Positions 1 through 11,008 of a stretch of DNA of 64,000 nt are shown piece by piece (the first letter of the stretch is position 1; every line of letters begins with the position of its first letter). The stretch is from Flammulina velutipes (Eukaryota > Basidiomycota > Agaricomycetes > Agaricales > Physalacriaceae): NCBI GenBank assembly GCA_011800155.1, contig CM022372.1, forward strand, positions 2,976,001 through 3,040,000, given 5' to 3'. The notes under the pieces are model-generated. The model was not told where the DNA came from and ran no database searches. It saw only the letters and a list, made by a program, of their open reading frames with translations. The translations under genes and the position numbers were made by a program.

Positions 1-1379
1 GAGAAGGAGTCCCTCGAGAAATCGAACAATTCTCTCTCAAATGGTACGTCGATTCAATGTTCTCCTTCTTTATCTAATTGTGGTGCTAGACCTTTCGCAA
101 GAGAGAACAGCACAGACTAAAGTGGCTAAGGACAACGATGCGATTGTAAAAAGTACGTTCATTCAGCTCTTTCCGTTCAACTACAGTAGCTGATATCCTT
201 TTGCCAGGCCTCAAAGAGGAAATGCAAGCTCTGACGACGAAACACAATGCTAGCGAAAAGGCTGCAGCTGGTTCGTTACGTTCACGCTCTCGTGACTGTG
301 TATTTCATGACTTTCATATAGTGCAAGCCGTTATTGCAACTGAGAAAGACAAAGGAAAGTTCCTGCTACCAATATATCCAGTCCGCCTTCTTACTTTCTG
401 TAACCTATCAGTTTCCACCAAAGAAAATGATTCGCTCAAACTACAAATCGCGACCCTTAAAGGCGCTGTAAAAAGTATGTTACTTTCTTCGCCTTAGAGG
501 TATTCCTCTGCTTATCTAAATCGTAGAGGCAAGCGAGGAAAACCATTTACTTTCGGAGAAGCTTCGAGTCGCTGAAGCTTACGGGGAAGGTGCGCGTTTC
601 CATCAAGTATTTGTCGTGTTTTCGCGCTCATACACATTCGGGCTAGAGTTGAAGAACGGGAACACGTCGTTAATCGATGATGCTACAGCCCTTCGAAAGG
701 CGGAAGAAGGTATGTCTACCTACCTATCCGCCGGAGAATGTTACTCATGATAATCACTTTTAGCCTTGAGGAAGGAGAATTCCTCCCTTGCGCAAAAGTT
801 TCGCTTGGCGGAGGCCAACGAACACAGTGAGTGTTTCAGTGCTGATGGCATACCATACCTCTCATCCATGATCTTGCTAGAATTGAAGCAAGATAATTCT
901 GCGCTTACTGAGAATGCCACGGGTTATCAGACCGAAATAAAATGTATGTGTATTACCCCATTCTCCAGACTCCGAGGAACATATACTCAAAACCTCTTCT
1001 AGCCTTGAGAGATACACAGCACTCTCTCGAGGATAAGTTGCGGTTGATGACTGAAGCTGCCGAGAAAGGTGCGCGCTTTTCTATTCAACACTCAAGACTT
1101 AAATCTGAAGCACCGCCACTAGGGACCCAGCAGCGACCTGAAGATGGGCATGTCGACAGCTCGGTGGAAGAGCACTACGAGATGTCAGTCGTAACGAAAT
1201 CACTCCAGCGCGGATTGGCTTCGAATAACCTTGAGTTTCTTGCGAAGACCGTTCAACTTCAGATACCGACGCTGGAACGATTCACAGACAGACGACTCAA
1301 ATTGTCTTTGCCCCCGAGTGATACGAAGGAGGAGGTTGATAGCCCACCTTTGAAGCGTAGAAGGATGTCTCAAGAGTAG
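1..1379 (+). CDS. Coiled-coil repeat protein, 3' part (5' end outside window)
   Basis: The 5' end lies before the window. Exons read 1-43, 90-152, 208-270, 412-474, 527-589, 647-709, 764-826, 881-943 and 1003-1379. Every complete internal exon is exactly 63 nt, begins with two bases of a split codon and ends with one (phase-1 introns). Each encodes 21 residues, equal to three heptads, rich in Leu, Glu, Lys and Ala, so the product is a long coiled coil. The last exon carries the C-terminal segment shared with the three relatives nearby (EEHYEMSVV, LQRGLAS, VQLQIPTLERF) and a basic end, PPLKRRRM, that may be a nuclear signal. A possible extra 33-nt exon at 322-354 lacks a GT donor and was left out. 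No known family is recognised; the function is unknown. Confidence 0.7.
90..943 (+). repeat. Array of 63-nt coiled-coil exons
   Basis: Seven consecutive exons (90-152, 208-270, 412-474, 527-589, 647-709, 764-826, 881-943) are 63 nt each and separated by introns of roughly 46-141 nt. All introns split the codon after its first base. Any exon could therefore be skipped or duplicated without breaking the frame. The DNA of the exons has diverged, but a recurrent pattern starting LK/LR and containing Asn-Ser/Asp-Ser-Leu near residue 6-9 suggests old tandem exon duplication. Confidence 0.75.
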
Positions 1380-1651
1380 GTGGCGCTGGTGTGTTCAAGT
1401 TGTTTCGAGTTTTCCTGTTTTCTTGCTGTATGTATATCTCTTCTCTGTTGTATCTGTGGAAATGTTGTATACTGTACTCTGATTTATGACTACGTTATTC
1501 TCGACAATTCGCAGCGTTACACAGGTGAGCTTATTTTGCGGATCTTCGCTGGACAACGAATGTTGACTGCTAAAAAAGGGTTGTTTCCGGTCACGGTTTA
1601 CGCGTCTCCCTCCTTCTATTCCCATCTCTCATCTGCACAGGTCGTTCGAAT

Positions 1652-3493
1652 ATGCCTCTTCCTACAGCGTACTCGGAGGATGCTCTGGCACAGCTCGTGC
1701 AAGACGAGAACAGCAAGTTTCGTTCTCCTAGGGATCTCGCTAAATGGTGCAAGAACAACGAAACGATTGTGCGTGTTTTGGGTCGCTACTACCCCCCGCG
1801 TCGTCACTAACTATGTGTCTGTAATATAGCGCTGCGACTACTGTTCTTGCAATGCTCTGCACTGCACCATCGAATCTGGCTATGCTGGCTGTCGGACCCC
1901 GGAATGCCTCCAGCAAAGCCAACGGTGCAGCCGGGAAGACGACGAGCTTTACAATCGTATCCAGTCGCATTTCTGGCCCCAACTCCAGCGGGATGTATTC
2001 CTTCGTTATGCCTCTCAACTTCCCCGACCTCCTCTCATCAATGTCTTGAACCGAAAATCCGAGTCCTATACCGACCTCTTGACGCCGATGTTTCGGTCCT
2101 TGAAGGATACATCCCCCGCGTTGCAGGAATCGGAGTCTGGCCTGGGAGAAAGGAAGGATGACAGTGGTACGCCGGCAGTGGAGAAGACACATAAAAGTGG
2201 GCGTGATAGCAAGTCGAAGGACAGGAAATCAGACATGAAGGGTGTGTACTACTCGCCTCTACTAGATACCTGGGCTGATACTCTGACTTGAGAAGACTGT
2301 AAATGCTCGAAGCCAACGTCCAACTTGGATTTGACAGCAGATCTGTTTATCCAGTTAGAGAAGTTGAGTTATGAACTGAAAGGTAGGGTTTTCATATCCA
2401 TACATGGACCTCCTAATAGACAATCCAAAGTTTCTCGGTCCGCGGAAGAACAGGTCAAAGCTGATTATCGTGTGTTGGCAGGTGCGCAATGTCTATTATC
2501 TGCCTGTCTATGGCTTGATGGTTATTCTTTAGACAAGTTGGTTGAAATAGATAAAGAGCATCGAGCTCAGTTATCATGTCAGTCATTTATTGCTCTCACA
2601 GCATGAGGAAGAACTGATTCTTTCAATTCCATTAGCAAAGAATGTGGATATCGAAAGGCTGCAGCAGACGCTCCGTGGTCTTGAACAAAATCATCAAGCT
2701 AAGGTGGCTACTATCGACCGGGAGTATCAAAAGCAACTGTCATGTAAGGAATTCACTCGGCCTCGTGTCAAGTGCAAATGACTCATAGCCTCTAGTAGCA
2801 CGTACCGACACTTTCGTACAGAGGTCCTTCAACGCCCTCGAACAGAAACTTCAAATACTGCTCAAAGAATACGCGACCTCTAATCAAGAACGGGATGCTC
2901 TCAAGCGTGAATTGGCTCTACGGAACCAAGAGAACGAGCGACTACGCGCGGACAGTGGTACTCGTTCTGGGCTCTGCACGACACTCATAGAGGAACTGGA
3001 TAACTCTCAAAAGCAATTCGAGGAGGTTCTTCGTCAGAACGCTGGTAAGCGCCCTCGTCCCCTACATCTCAATCTGTTCATCTCACCCTCTTCAAGAGAT
3101 CAGAAGAGAAGGCGAAGGATTCCATCGTTCACTATGGGAAACACGTTCAGAGTTGGATGGTAAGTGCTACACTCTCTTACAATAATTGGCCTGACCTGGT
3201 TCCAAGCACTTCGCCAACAAACCAGGCGAGAGCATGATGCTCAAGCCGCGAAAGACAAGAACGAGCTCTTCGATTTGATGAGCGTGCGTCAGTCCTTGTC
3301 GACGGCATTTTCCTCGTCGAGAGACTACGAATATCTTGCGTCTACGTTCAAACTGCAGGATCAAGTCCTTGAGCGCCAGATTAACGCCCGGATATCAATC
3401 TCACTTCCCGGTGGATCCAGGCAGGAGGGTTTGAAGGACTCGGATACAACGTCGATGACTGGCCCACCTCGCAAGAAACACAAGGAGTCTTAG
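1652..3493 (+). CDS. Cys-rich/coiled-coil family protein (second copy)
   Basis: Nine exons join to 473 codons: 1652-1768, 1830-2241, 2293-2382, 2431-2481, 2533-2577, 2636-2743, 2796-3044, 3097-3159, 3207-3493. Exon 1 encodes 39 residues, the same length as exon 1 of the two relatives at 5294-7559 and 13057-15498. Exon 2 opens with a Cys-rich module (RCDYCSCNALHC, then two more Cys) followed by the family signature RCSREDDELYNRI. The middle is a coiled coil, and exon 8 is again 63 nt. The C-terminal segment (LSTAFSSS, LQDQVLERQINARISISLP) is the most diverged of the family and ends in the basic GPPRKKHKES. The start was chosen by exon-1 homology. The Cys spacing suggests zinc binding, but this is inference. 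Function unknown. Confidence 0.65.
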
Positions 3494-4040
3494 TAGATCT
3501 ATGGTAAATATGTGGGGACAGCATGAGAAAATGAAAACTTTGTGTCGACAACGTGTTCAATGGACAAGACATCTCCCACTTGCAGGTGCATCCCCCACGA
3601 AAGCGAAAGGATGGATTCCGCTCCGGTCTCCATCGTCTACCCAACCCACATATCTATTGCGAGCGCCGAGGAGAACCACGAGCTGTACGGTTTCTGGCTC
3701 GAAGACGAGAAAAAGACCCTCGCGTTTCCCCACCATGTCCCGAAGGTGTTTTGGTGGAGACACTAACATTCACCCAGGACGACGTCAATGCCAGCCAGGA
3801 TCTGGTGGGTTCTGGCTGAAGACTGATAGAGGAAGATGGACAAGACGGGGGTACTGTTTCCCAGAAGGCTTGATTCAGAGTCTAAGTACAGTACACCGCG
3901 CTATTAAAAGACTGATGGTGAAGACTAAAAGAAAGTATAAGTAGGCTAATAACGATACAAAAAACGTCCAGCAATGGATGGAAGGTAATGGAACAGAAAG
4001 GTAGTAAATACAAAGCAGCAAGAGACTCGAGCAATGGCGT
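3494..4040. other. Short intergenic stretch with one small uncertain reading frame
   Basis: A small plus-strand frame starts with ATG at 3561 and contains the segment ELYGFWLEDEKK. This faintly recalls the EVH1 fold of decapping protein Dcp1. A 32-nt intron with a CTAAC-like branch site at about 3752-3778 could extend it. Too short and weak to call a gene. Confidence 0.25.
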
Positions 4041-5075
4041 TCAGTTAGGGCAGGTCGGCTCGCCTCTTCCCAATCGGCCAAGAAGGTCCTTTACTCGTTC
4101 CAGAACTGGTTCCAACCTCGCGTTGAGTTCACCGAGCGACATCGAAGTGGGTTGGCAGTCCATGTCCAAGTCGGCTGCGTCCATCCTCTTCGCAATCGCG
4201 CGGAGAAGGTCCTCGTGCGGCGGCTTGATTCTATACGAATGTCCGTACGCGAACGTCATGTAAGGAGCAATCGGCGACGGAAAGTGAGATATTCCTTTGT
4301 ATGGGTATATGTTTAGCGGTGGCGGGAGGACACGAGCGAGAAGAGGTTCGTCGACGATTTGAATTGGTTCGTTGTCAGGAGAAATTGGTTCGTCTATGTG
4401 TAGTGGTTCAACGTCTTGCATTGGTTCGGGGTCTTGTAGCACGGGCACGGAGACTGTCTCTGGCATAGGAAGATCGATAGATGCGCCGTAGTAGTCGTCG
4501 ATCCATAGGTTTATCAGCTTCTCGTCGCATTTCATGATACTCGCCCAGGTGCTGGCGAGGTTTTTGGCTGACTGGAGAGGGACCTCGGCGCAAAGCACTG
4601 CGAGCGTCGCGTGGTGGGAGATATCGATAGATTTGAGAACGCGTTTCTTTCGAGGTCGCTTCGTCTTTGTTGCGGGGATCGGAGGCTGAGGCAGAGTCGG
4701 AGCAGCAGGTATGTCGCTGGTGCTGGCCTCGGCGACGTTGGAAAGATCCTGAAGGGTTCCTCTCTGGATCTTGCATTTCTGAGTATAGCGTCTGGCCGTA
4801 AACCACAGTCCTATCTTCTGCTTAGAGTAGTGACTGTTGTCCAACGTCTTGTAGATATCAATACTGGTAGAGACGTGGTGAATGGAAGGACGCACAGCTA
4901 CTTGGACAGCCAGCTCTTCTAGTTGCTGCCTGGACGGTCTCGAAGTGATGTTGGTGAAAAAATCTGTTGGGATTTAACGCGTATGCACGGATAGTCACAG
5001 CAACGACGGACCGATTAAAAGTTTGCTGCCCGCGGGGTTCAGCCTGATTGGTTTCGGCGGTATTTCATCGAGCAT
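4041..5075 (-). CDS. Divergent homeodomain-like protein (left copy)
   Basis: Two exons, 5075-5012 and 4963-4041, with a 48-nt intron, give 328 residues. The intron and both exon edges are matched exactly by the copy at 15695-16753, which supports the start and the join. Residues about 25-90 look like a homeodomain: a first helix around SRQQLEELAVQVAV and a recognition helix around KIGLWFTARRYTQK. The Asn that normally follows WF-x is replaced by Ala, so standard base contact would be lost. A proline-rich linker leads to the basic KTKRPRKKR (possible nuclear signal), then a conserved block around ISHHATLAVLCAEV and WIDDYYG, and a C-terminal helix. The gene lies just downstream of the coiled-coil gene on the same strand. 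Mating-type-like regulators are one possible origin; this is not shown. Confidence 0.6.
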
Positions 5076-5293
5076 ATTTGGTGTGTGAGAGTTGAAGTGA
5101 TGGTAAGAAGATGAGTGGCGTCTGTGCCATCAATCACGGTATCCTCAAAGCTTTGGTTGGGTCCAAGGCATTCCAATAAATCCTTCCTTATGATATACAT
5201 AATACAACACGCTAGATAGCCTGGTACATATAATGGTACATAGGAACATATGTACAACATTCAAAACTTTGATACAACATTTAGATGGAATCC

Positions 5294-7559
5294 CTAATCG
5301 CTGGTGTCCATCTCCGGTAAATTCAGCAAAACCCGTCTATCCACCAGACGTTCGATGATGGGTATCTGCATCTGCACGACACCAGCAAGATCTGGACGCG
5401 GAATCCCGCGTCGTAGCGACTGCAGGACGGTCGACAGCTCGTAGTGTTCGTCCTTGGATTGCCGTTGCTGATCTTCTTTCACTTTCACGAGTTTGCTCAG
5501 TAGATCTGGCACAGCGTCAGATGGTAATAAGACGGAGAAGATGCTACGCTTACTCCGTTGGGCGACGTTGGCTGATTCCAGGCCTTCCCGAAGGGATTGC
5601 AGTTCCTGCCTCAGCCCTTTTGGTGTTCAGTTCAAAGGGCCAGATAGCGAGCATTGAACAATCATACCCGTTTCTCTGGCAGCAGTGCTTGCCTCCTGCC
5701 TTGTCATGAGCTCTCTCGTTGTTTCCTGCGTGGCGATTAACGCCCGGACCTCACGCCTCAGTTCTTCGCGATGATCGTTAATGCAATACTGCGACGAACG
5801 AAAGCAGACACTCACCTGTTTCTGTAGCAATAATAGCTTCCCTCGACGCGTTTAACGCCTGTATCTCTCGCTTCAGGCCTTTGGTATCATTAATACAGTC
5901 TGGAGAGTAACTGATGTCGGTGACCATACCAGCTTCCTTCAGAGCACTTGTTTTCTCTGTCTGATGCAAAGTTTGCCTCAGCTCTTGGCGATCATCAGGA
6001 GACTGTGATAAGCGCGCGCAACTAACGGACAAACCTGCTTCAGTAACAGCATCTGCTTTCTGCTTCTCCTTCAATGTCCGGATTTCCTCCTGCAATTCTA
6101 GGAGTATTCCCGATTAGGTTGTATACTCTTGGACAAACCAAGGTGTCATACCAGAATTAATATCCGTAGGCGCAGGCATAGGCACATCCTGCTGCATCAG
6201 CATATCCTGTTTCGCCATGTTCTCCTCCCGCGGAGCCTGAGAAACATGGCGACTCGTTGAAGAACCCGGTTCGGTCTCGTTCTTGTCGCGGGCATAAGCC
6301 TCCTGCAACTTTGCAAATTTACGACGAAGCTCGTCTGACGCCGCTATGAGGTATGGACGTCAATGGCCATGGAAGAGGTATTGAATATTGATAATCTGAG
6401 TACCTGACGTTTCTTTAGCTTGTTTCTCCCATTTATGGATCAATGTTCGATCTTGCTCCTTGGAAGTCGCATTATTTCGTTTCATTTTCACTATATCCGC
6501 TTCCAGTTCTTGGAAAATCAGTACTGGATTTGACAGTTGGGGTTGGCTAGTACTCACTCGAAATTGTGAACCGAGATTCCCTCTGTCTGCGATCTACAAC
6601 TCGGTAGTAAGCATGATGCTGAGAGCTCTGCAAGACGGTAGGTAGTCAACCTGAAGATTGTTTTTCGATTTTCAGCTCTGTGTGTTTCATGTCAGTATTG
6701 ACAGCGTGTTATTTAGGGAATACTGACTTCGAAGCTCGTCCGCACTTTGTTTTTCTTTATCTATGAGTAGCAGTCAAGGTTCATGCGATAAATGCAGAGC
6801 GCCTCGGGGTCCTACCCTTCAGAGATAGTATCGCAGCTGTAAGGAAGGTTGAGCAAAGTTAGATATTACTTGAGATAGGCTAAGCACACCTTGTAATTCC
6901 TTCCTTGAGGGAGGCTTCCCCTCATATTCACTATCGTCGTCTGAATTCCGGCGCCTCTTCCGCTTGGACGGCGCCTTGTAGCTGACAGTTTCCCTTTCCC
7001 TTTTGCCATCATCGTCGCCTGTCATAGTATAGACAGCGGTTTCCTCTGACTGGAAACCGTTATCGTGATCCGATTTCTCCTCTTCCTCGTCGTCGTCCTC
7101 ATCGTCCTCGAGGTCCAAGTGGCTTTTGAACCACGGCGTGAGGAGTTTGGTCGTCTTCCCTGATCTCCCAACTATTATTCCATCTTCGCAATGGGACTTC
7201 GGAAGCTTCTTGGCGATTTCGTCAAAGTGCGTTCTCTTGACCCTGCGCCAGCATTGACATATACGGTCGTAGAGCTCGTCGTCTTCCCGGGAACAACGTT
7301 CTCCGGAGTAGCGGCATGTTGGAGAGGAACATGCCACCAGATATTTTTCACACGGAACATTGTTGGAATGACACGATTTGCAACGCTAGATGGGTGCACT
7401 GTCTGTAAGTCTCTGCAAGTTACAATGATACGTCGCATTCACCTCTTGTTTTTGCTCCTGCTTTTTGCTCCATTCTTTAACATCTCGGTACGAGAGGGAT
7501 TTGTCGTTCTCTTCCTTCATCAGTTGCTCTAGCTTTCTCAGAGAGTATTTCCGTCTCAT
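5294..7559 (-). CDS. Cys-rich/coiled-coil family protein (left arm copy)
   Basis: Exon 1 is 7559-7443 (39 codons) and exon 2 is 7385-6890. About a dozen small exons follow down to the stop at 5294. Exon 2 opens with RCKSCHSNNVPC, has two further Cys, then RCSREDDELYDRI, an acidic run, and the basic PSKRKRRRN. Several coiled-coil exons are exactly 63 nt, including those encoding LQEEIRTLKEKQKADA and LRQELQSLREGLESAN. One 96-nt exon near 5650-5760 looks like a fusion. Introns are phase 1 throughout the coiled coil. The C-terminal segment (DEHYELSTVLQSLRRG, VQMQIPIIERLVD) is nearly identical to the right arm copy. The homeodomain-like gene follows 218 bp downstream. Function unknown; nuclear location is likely from the basic stretch. 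Confidence 0.65.
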
Positions 7560-8238
7560 TGTTCAAGCTGAGACGTTGCAGCGTAGAGATAGGTTGAGAT
7601 GCGTAGTGGACGGAAGCAAATCGCAACACGGAGATATCGGGCCGGGCCTGGACATCGTTACGGTACTTGTGTGGCGCTGGACGCGAGTCTTGAGCCTGTG
7701 AACCCTTGAGCTTGTACGTCTGGGGCTGATGGAGTGGTGTTCTGCCAGAAACTTTTCTTTTTCTATCTCAAATGAGCTCGAGTTTGCTTGTACACAAGTA
7801 CTAATGCATACGCCATTATCGATATCTCTGTTTCCATCCTTGAACATCATCGGGCTATTACCGATATCCTGTTATCCTCTTAGAGTCTTAGTATTATGCT
7901 ATAGAGGAGATGAGGAGAGCCAATAGTAGTAAGGGCAGGATGCTGCGGACACTGAAATTGTCATTGACTCGGATGGTCACGGTGATGATGATTTCTCTCT
8001 CTTACTCCCACTACTTAACAAATGGTTACTTCGTACAACCCTCCATGGGATTTACTGTTACCAAGGTGAATGGCGCAAATACCAAGTACTGACTTTGTAG
8101 CTTGGCTGACTCGGGGATAGCCTCTTTCCAAATGGCGAATCTTCCTAAGATGAACATCTCTGACCGCGAAAGGGTGCTTCGAATTCACAGGCTGACCCTT
8201 ATCAGCACCTACGTTGTCCATACACAATACGCTCCACT
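7560..8238. other. Intergenic stretch
   Basis: This stretch lies between the diverging coiled-coil gene (minus) and the membrane protein gene (plus). It probably holds both promoters. No coding frame, RNA gene or repeat was recognised. Confidence 0.4.
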
Positions 8239-9742
8239 ATGTTCTCAGTGATAGCGGCTGCTTTATCTCTCCTGGTGCACCAAACATACGCCATACCCCT
8301 ACCTGACGGTGTCACTGACCACGGCGAACCCAACCTCCTCTGCAAACCCGCCGACTGGTTCACCGTATTCTCCTTCATCTTCGCCAACTATGTGTCACAT
8401 GCAGCAACCATACAAATATTCCCCGGCGAACCGCTCTCCCGCCAGCTACTGGGTTTCGGCACCTCGATGTGCTTTCCTGCTGCGGGAATTTCGAGAGGGC
8501 TGAATAACATCGCCCGGGGGATATTGGTTACGACAAATTGGAAGCAGTCAGAGCTGCAGAGGGCTGCTGCTGCTGGGGCGCTGTGTATGGTGGTCCGCAC
8601 GGAGGAGTGGACCCCGACGTCGGAACATCCAGTCCATGGGCTTCGGCTGCATAGGTGTGCACATCCAATCGCTACATATCTCGCCCTTGCTCATTCACCG
8701 TAGAACCAATCTCGGAGTACCATTATCCTGGAGGATATACACGCCGCCTTGGTTAAGCCCTGCCCGTTTCATCCCAGGATGGAAGTTCACCGACGAGATC
8801 CCAAAACGTACGGCTCGCGCGCTGCGCCATATCCAAGGATCCTCGAAAGAGTTACCTCTGGGATACGCCTACGCGTCCGTCCCGCCCAACGCCCTTGTTG
8901 CTTCCCTCGTCACACAACCGACGATCTACATCGCAAAATCGCTGAGCAGCGCAAAGCTCACTGTCGCTATACTGCAGACTGTATGGTCGACGTACGGGCT
9001 ATATCAGGCCCGTGGAGACCAAACGAGGCGTTATGGCTATGCTGCTTTTTCGTTGACGGTTGCCCCGTACGCGGTGATGTCAGTCGTCAATTTGATTGGG
9101 ACTTTGTTGATGCCTGCGTATCCGAGTGTGTTTCTTGTGCGGTCGGAGGTGATGCAGGAGGTTGAACAGAGACACGGGCTGTTGTTTGATGGGACGGTGG
9201 GCACGCTGTTGCCTGTCCCGGAAACTAAACCGACTCATCTGGTAACTGGAGGGGATGTTAGCGGGGAGAAGCTGGTGTCTCCGTTGGTCGTGGCGTCGAC
9301 GGCTACTTCGCACCATGAGCCAGACGTATCCATTCCTGCGTGCGCCGAGTTTCAATGCAAAGGAGCTTCTGCTTCGTCTACATACCGAGTCCAAGAGTTA
9401 ACACCCTCTAAGCCTAGCTCTATGCGGCCAGTCCTCGGATACGCTTTACATTTTGGCATCTCTCTCATTCTGGCCGTCGGGATACCTCTTGCCATCATTG
9501 GCGGTCTGTCTCGTTTCGAGACTGGGAACAGTAGCACGTCAGCGCAGCGGGGGTGGGTTCTGGCTTGGCTTGTTACTGGATGGATTTATGGGTTCGCAGT
9601 TACATTTAGTTTGTATGACATGGCGAAACCAGGAGGTTGGGAGGATATGTTACTTAGGGCGGTGTTGGCGACGCCTGCTATCGGAGGATTTGTAGTGGTC
9701 GGGCAGATGCTTGTGGACTATGGGAACTGCATTGTCTTTTGA
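8239..9742 (+). CDS. Predicted multi-pass membrane protein, unknown function
   Basis: Two exons, 8239-8654 and 8704-9742, with a 49-nt intron, give 484 residues. The join shifts the frame and fuses two long open stretches, which supports it. The N-terminus (MFSVIAAALSLLVHQTYA) looks like a signal peptide. Hydrophobic segments follow near residues 40-60, 230-270, 380-405, 420-445 and 455-480. The motif AAGALCMVVRTEEWTP followed by RIYTPPW is of a type I associate with an uncharacterised agaricomycete membrane protein family (from memory). The gene sits inside the inverted duplication with the GH16 gene. Function unknown. Confidence 0.7.
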
Positions 9743-10015
9743 ATGGTAGTCTACTTCTACGTTTCAAAGAATAGACTTCCAAACTGATGCTGCCTCAACA
9801 GTAACCTCTTGATCGGAATTCCTATGCCAATCGACTGCCGGGCATGGTAACATTGTGGAAACACATAAAGGCGCGATGGGCTTTGCCCTTGGTCCGTTGT
9901 ACATCTCATTCTGTGGCCGGACCCACACCTGCCTGGTGCAGCATACACGTTTTCGCCCATTCCTTCTTCAAACAACTCTTTTCTTTTCAAGTTCTTTCAA
10001 GTTGTACTCTCCACG

Positions 10016-11008
10016 ATGTTAACGATGATGCCACTAGTGCTCCTGGCCCTTTTCTCCTCCTTCACGGCTGCGACCGCACGTCCTGTTCCCCGGAAGGTAG
10101 ACAACTGCAAGCCGTTTGAGACGAAATTCAAGGCGGGATCTGTGGCGGACCAAAACGCGACTTCGCCGGCGACTGCGGGGGCGCGCTTCGTTGCGACGTC
10201 TCCGCCTGGGACGTTCACTACTGGGACAGATGGAGATAGTCTTGTGTTGCGTATGCAGAAGCCGCAGGGGGAGGTGAAGCGCATTCCGCCGGCGGAGGGG
10301 GTGAGCGGGCCGGGAACGAACGATAAGCTCGGACTGGGGGCGACGGTCAATATGACTACTGTGCTGCACTATGGGGCGATCACGTTCGAGGTGAAGGCGC
10401 CTAAAGTGCCAGGTCTTGTCACTGCGGTCGTGCTCGTGGGGCATGGTGAGTGAAAGCTTTGCGTCTTATGGTGAATCGAAGTTGACGAAGGATGTAGATA
10501 ATGGCGACGAGATCGACGTTGAGATTCTGGGATCGGACCCTAAGCGGTTCTCGACGAACATATTTTCGACTCAACCGGGCGAAGAACCTCTTTATGGACA
10601 GTTTGGTGACATCAAAGATCTGAAGATTCCAGACTCGAAAGAAGAGAAGGATATTGGAGAGTTCCACAAGTATACCATCGATTGGAGTGCGGAAAGGATT
10701 GTGTGGTGGGTAGATGGGCGGGAGAAGAAAAATGAAAAGCGGAGGTTGGTCAAAGGTGTGTTTGTGTAATTCGTTTTTCATTGACAGACTCTGATGGTGG
10801 AGTAGGCTCAGATCAAGCGAAAGACAAGAACGGTAAGGAGCACTATCCGACGAAACCAATGCGTGTTCAAGTGGGCATTTGGGATGCGAGTGGGAACTCT
10901 GGATCTGCCGAATGGGCGGGGGGACTCGTTGACTGGAGCAAAGTCGGAGACACGGAAGTGAGAGCTGTAGTGAAAGGGATCAAGATAGAATGTCCAGGCA
11001 CGAATTGA
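10016..11008 (+). CDS. Secreted GH16 family protein, CRH-like transglycosylase
   Basis: Three exons, 10016-10445, 10498-10755 and 10788-11008, give 302 residues. The second intron is only 32 nt. A signal peptide covers about residues 1-22. The GH16 catalytic motif DEIDVE lies at residues 147-152, with Glu148 as likely nucleophile, Asp150, and Glu152 as acid/base. It is followed by TNIF and W-rich strands (YTIDWS, IVWWVDG) typical of the family. Fungal CRH enzymes link chitin to beta-glucan in the cell wall; the motif context fits that group better than plain glucanases. No GPI tail is visible, so the protein is probably secreted rather than anchored. Confidence 0.8.

Larger units (their letters stand above)
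4041..7559 (-). repeat. Left arm of a large inverted gene-pair duplication
   Basis: This block contains a coiled-coil gene followed by a homeodomain-like gene, both on the minus strand. The same pair in the same order lies at 13057-16753 on the plus strand. Exon number, intron phases, intron sequences and even intergenic segments can be aligned by eye. The arms are clearly diverged and not recent. Confidence 0.75.

Noticed and set aside
322..354. Possible 33-nt exon between exons 3 and 4 of the first coiled-coil gene
   Set aside because: The acceptor is acceptable but the 3' border has GA instead of GT; skipping it keeps the frame and the 63-nt pattern.
1066..1092. Possible intron at the GTGCGCG after the last coiled-coil unit
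   Set aside because: It would be 27 nt and removing it puts the conserved C-terminus out of frame; read-through is in frame.
3561..3819. Dcp1-like small gene
   Set aside because: The only support is a short ELYGFWLED-like motif; length and the rest of the EVH1 fold are missing.
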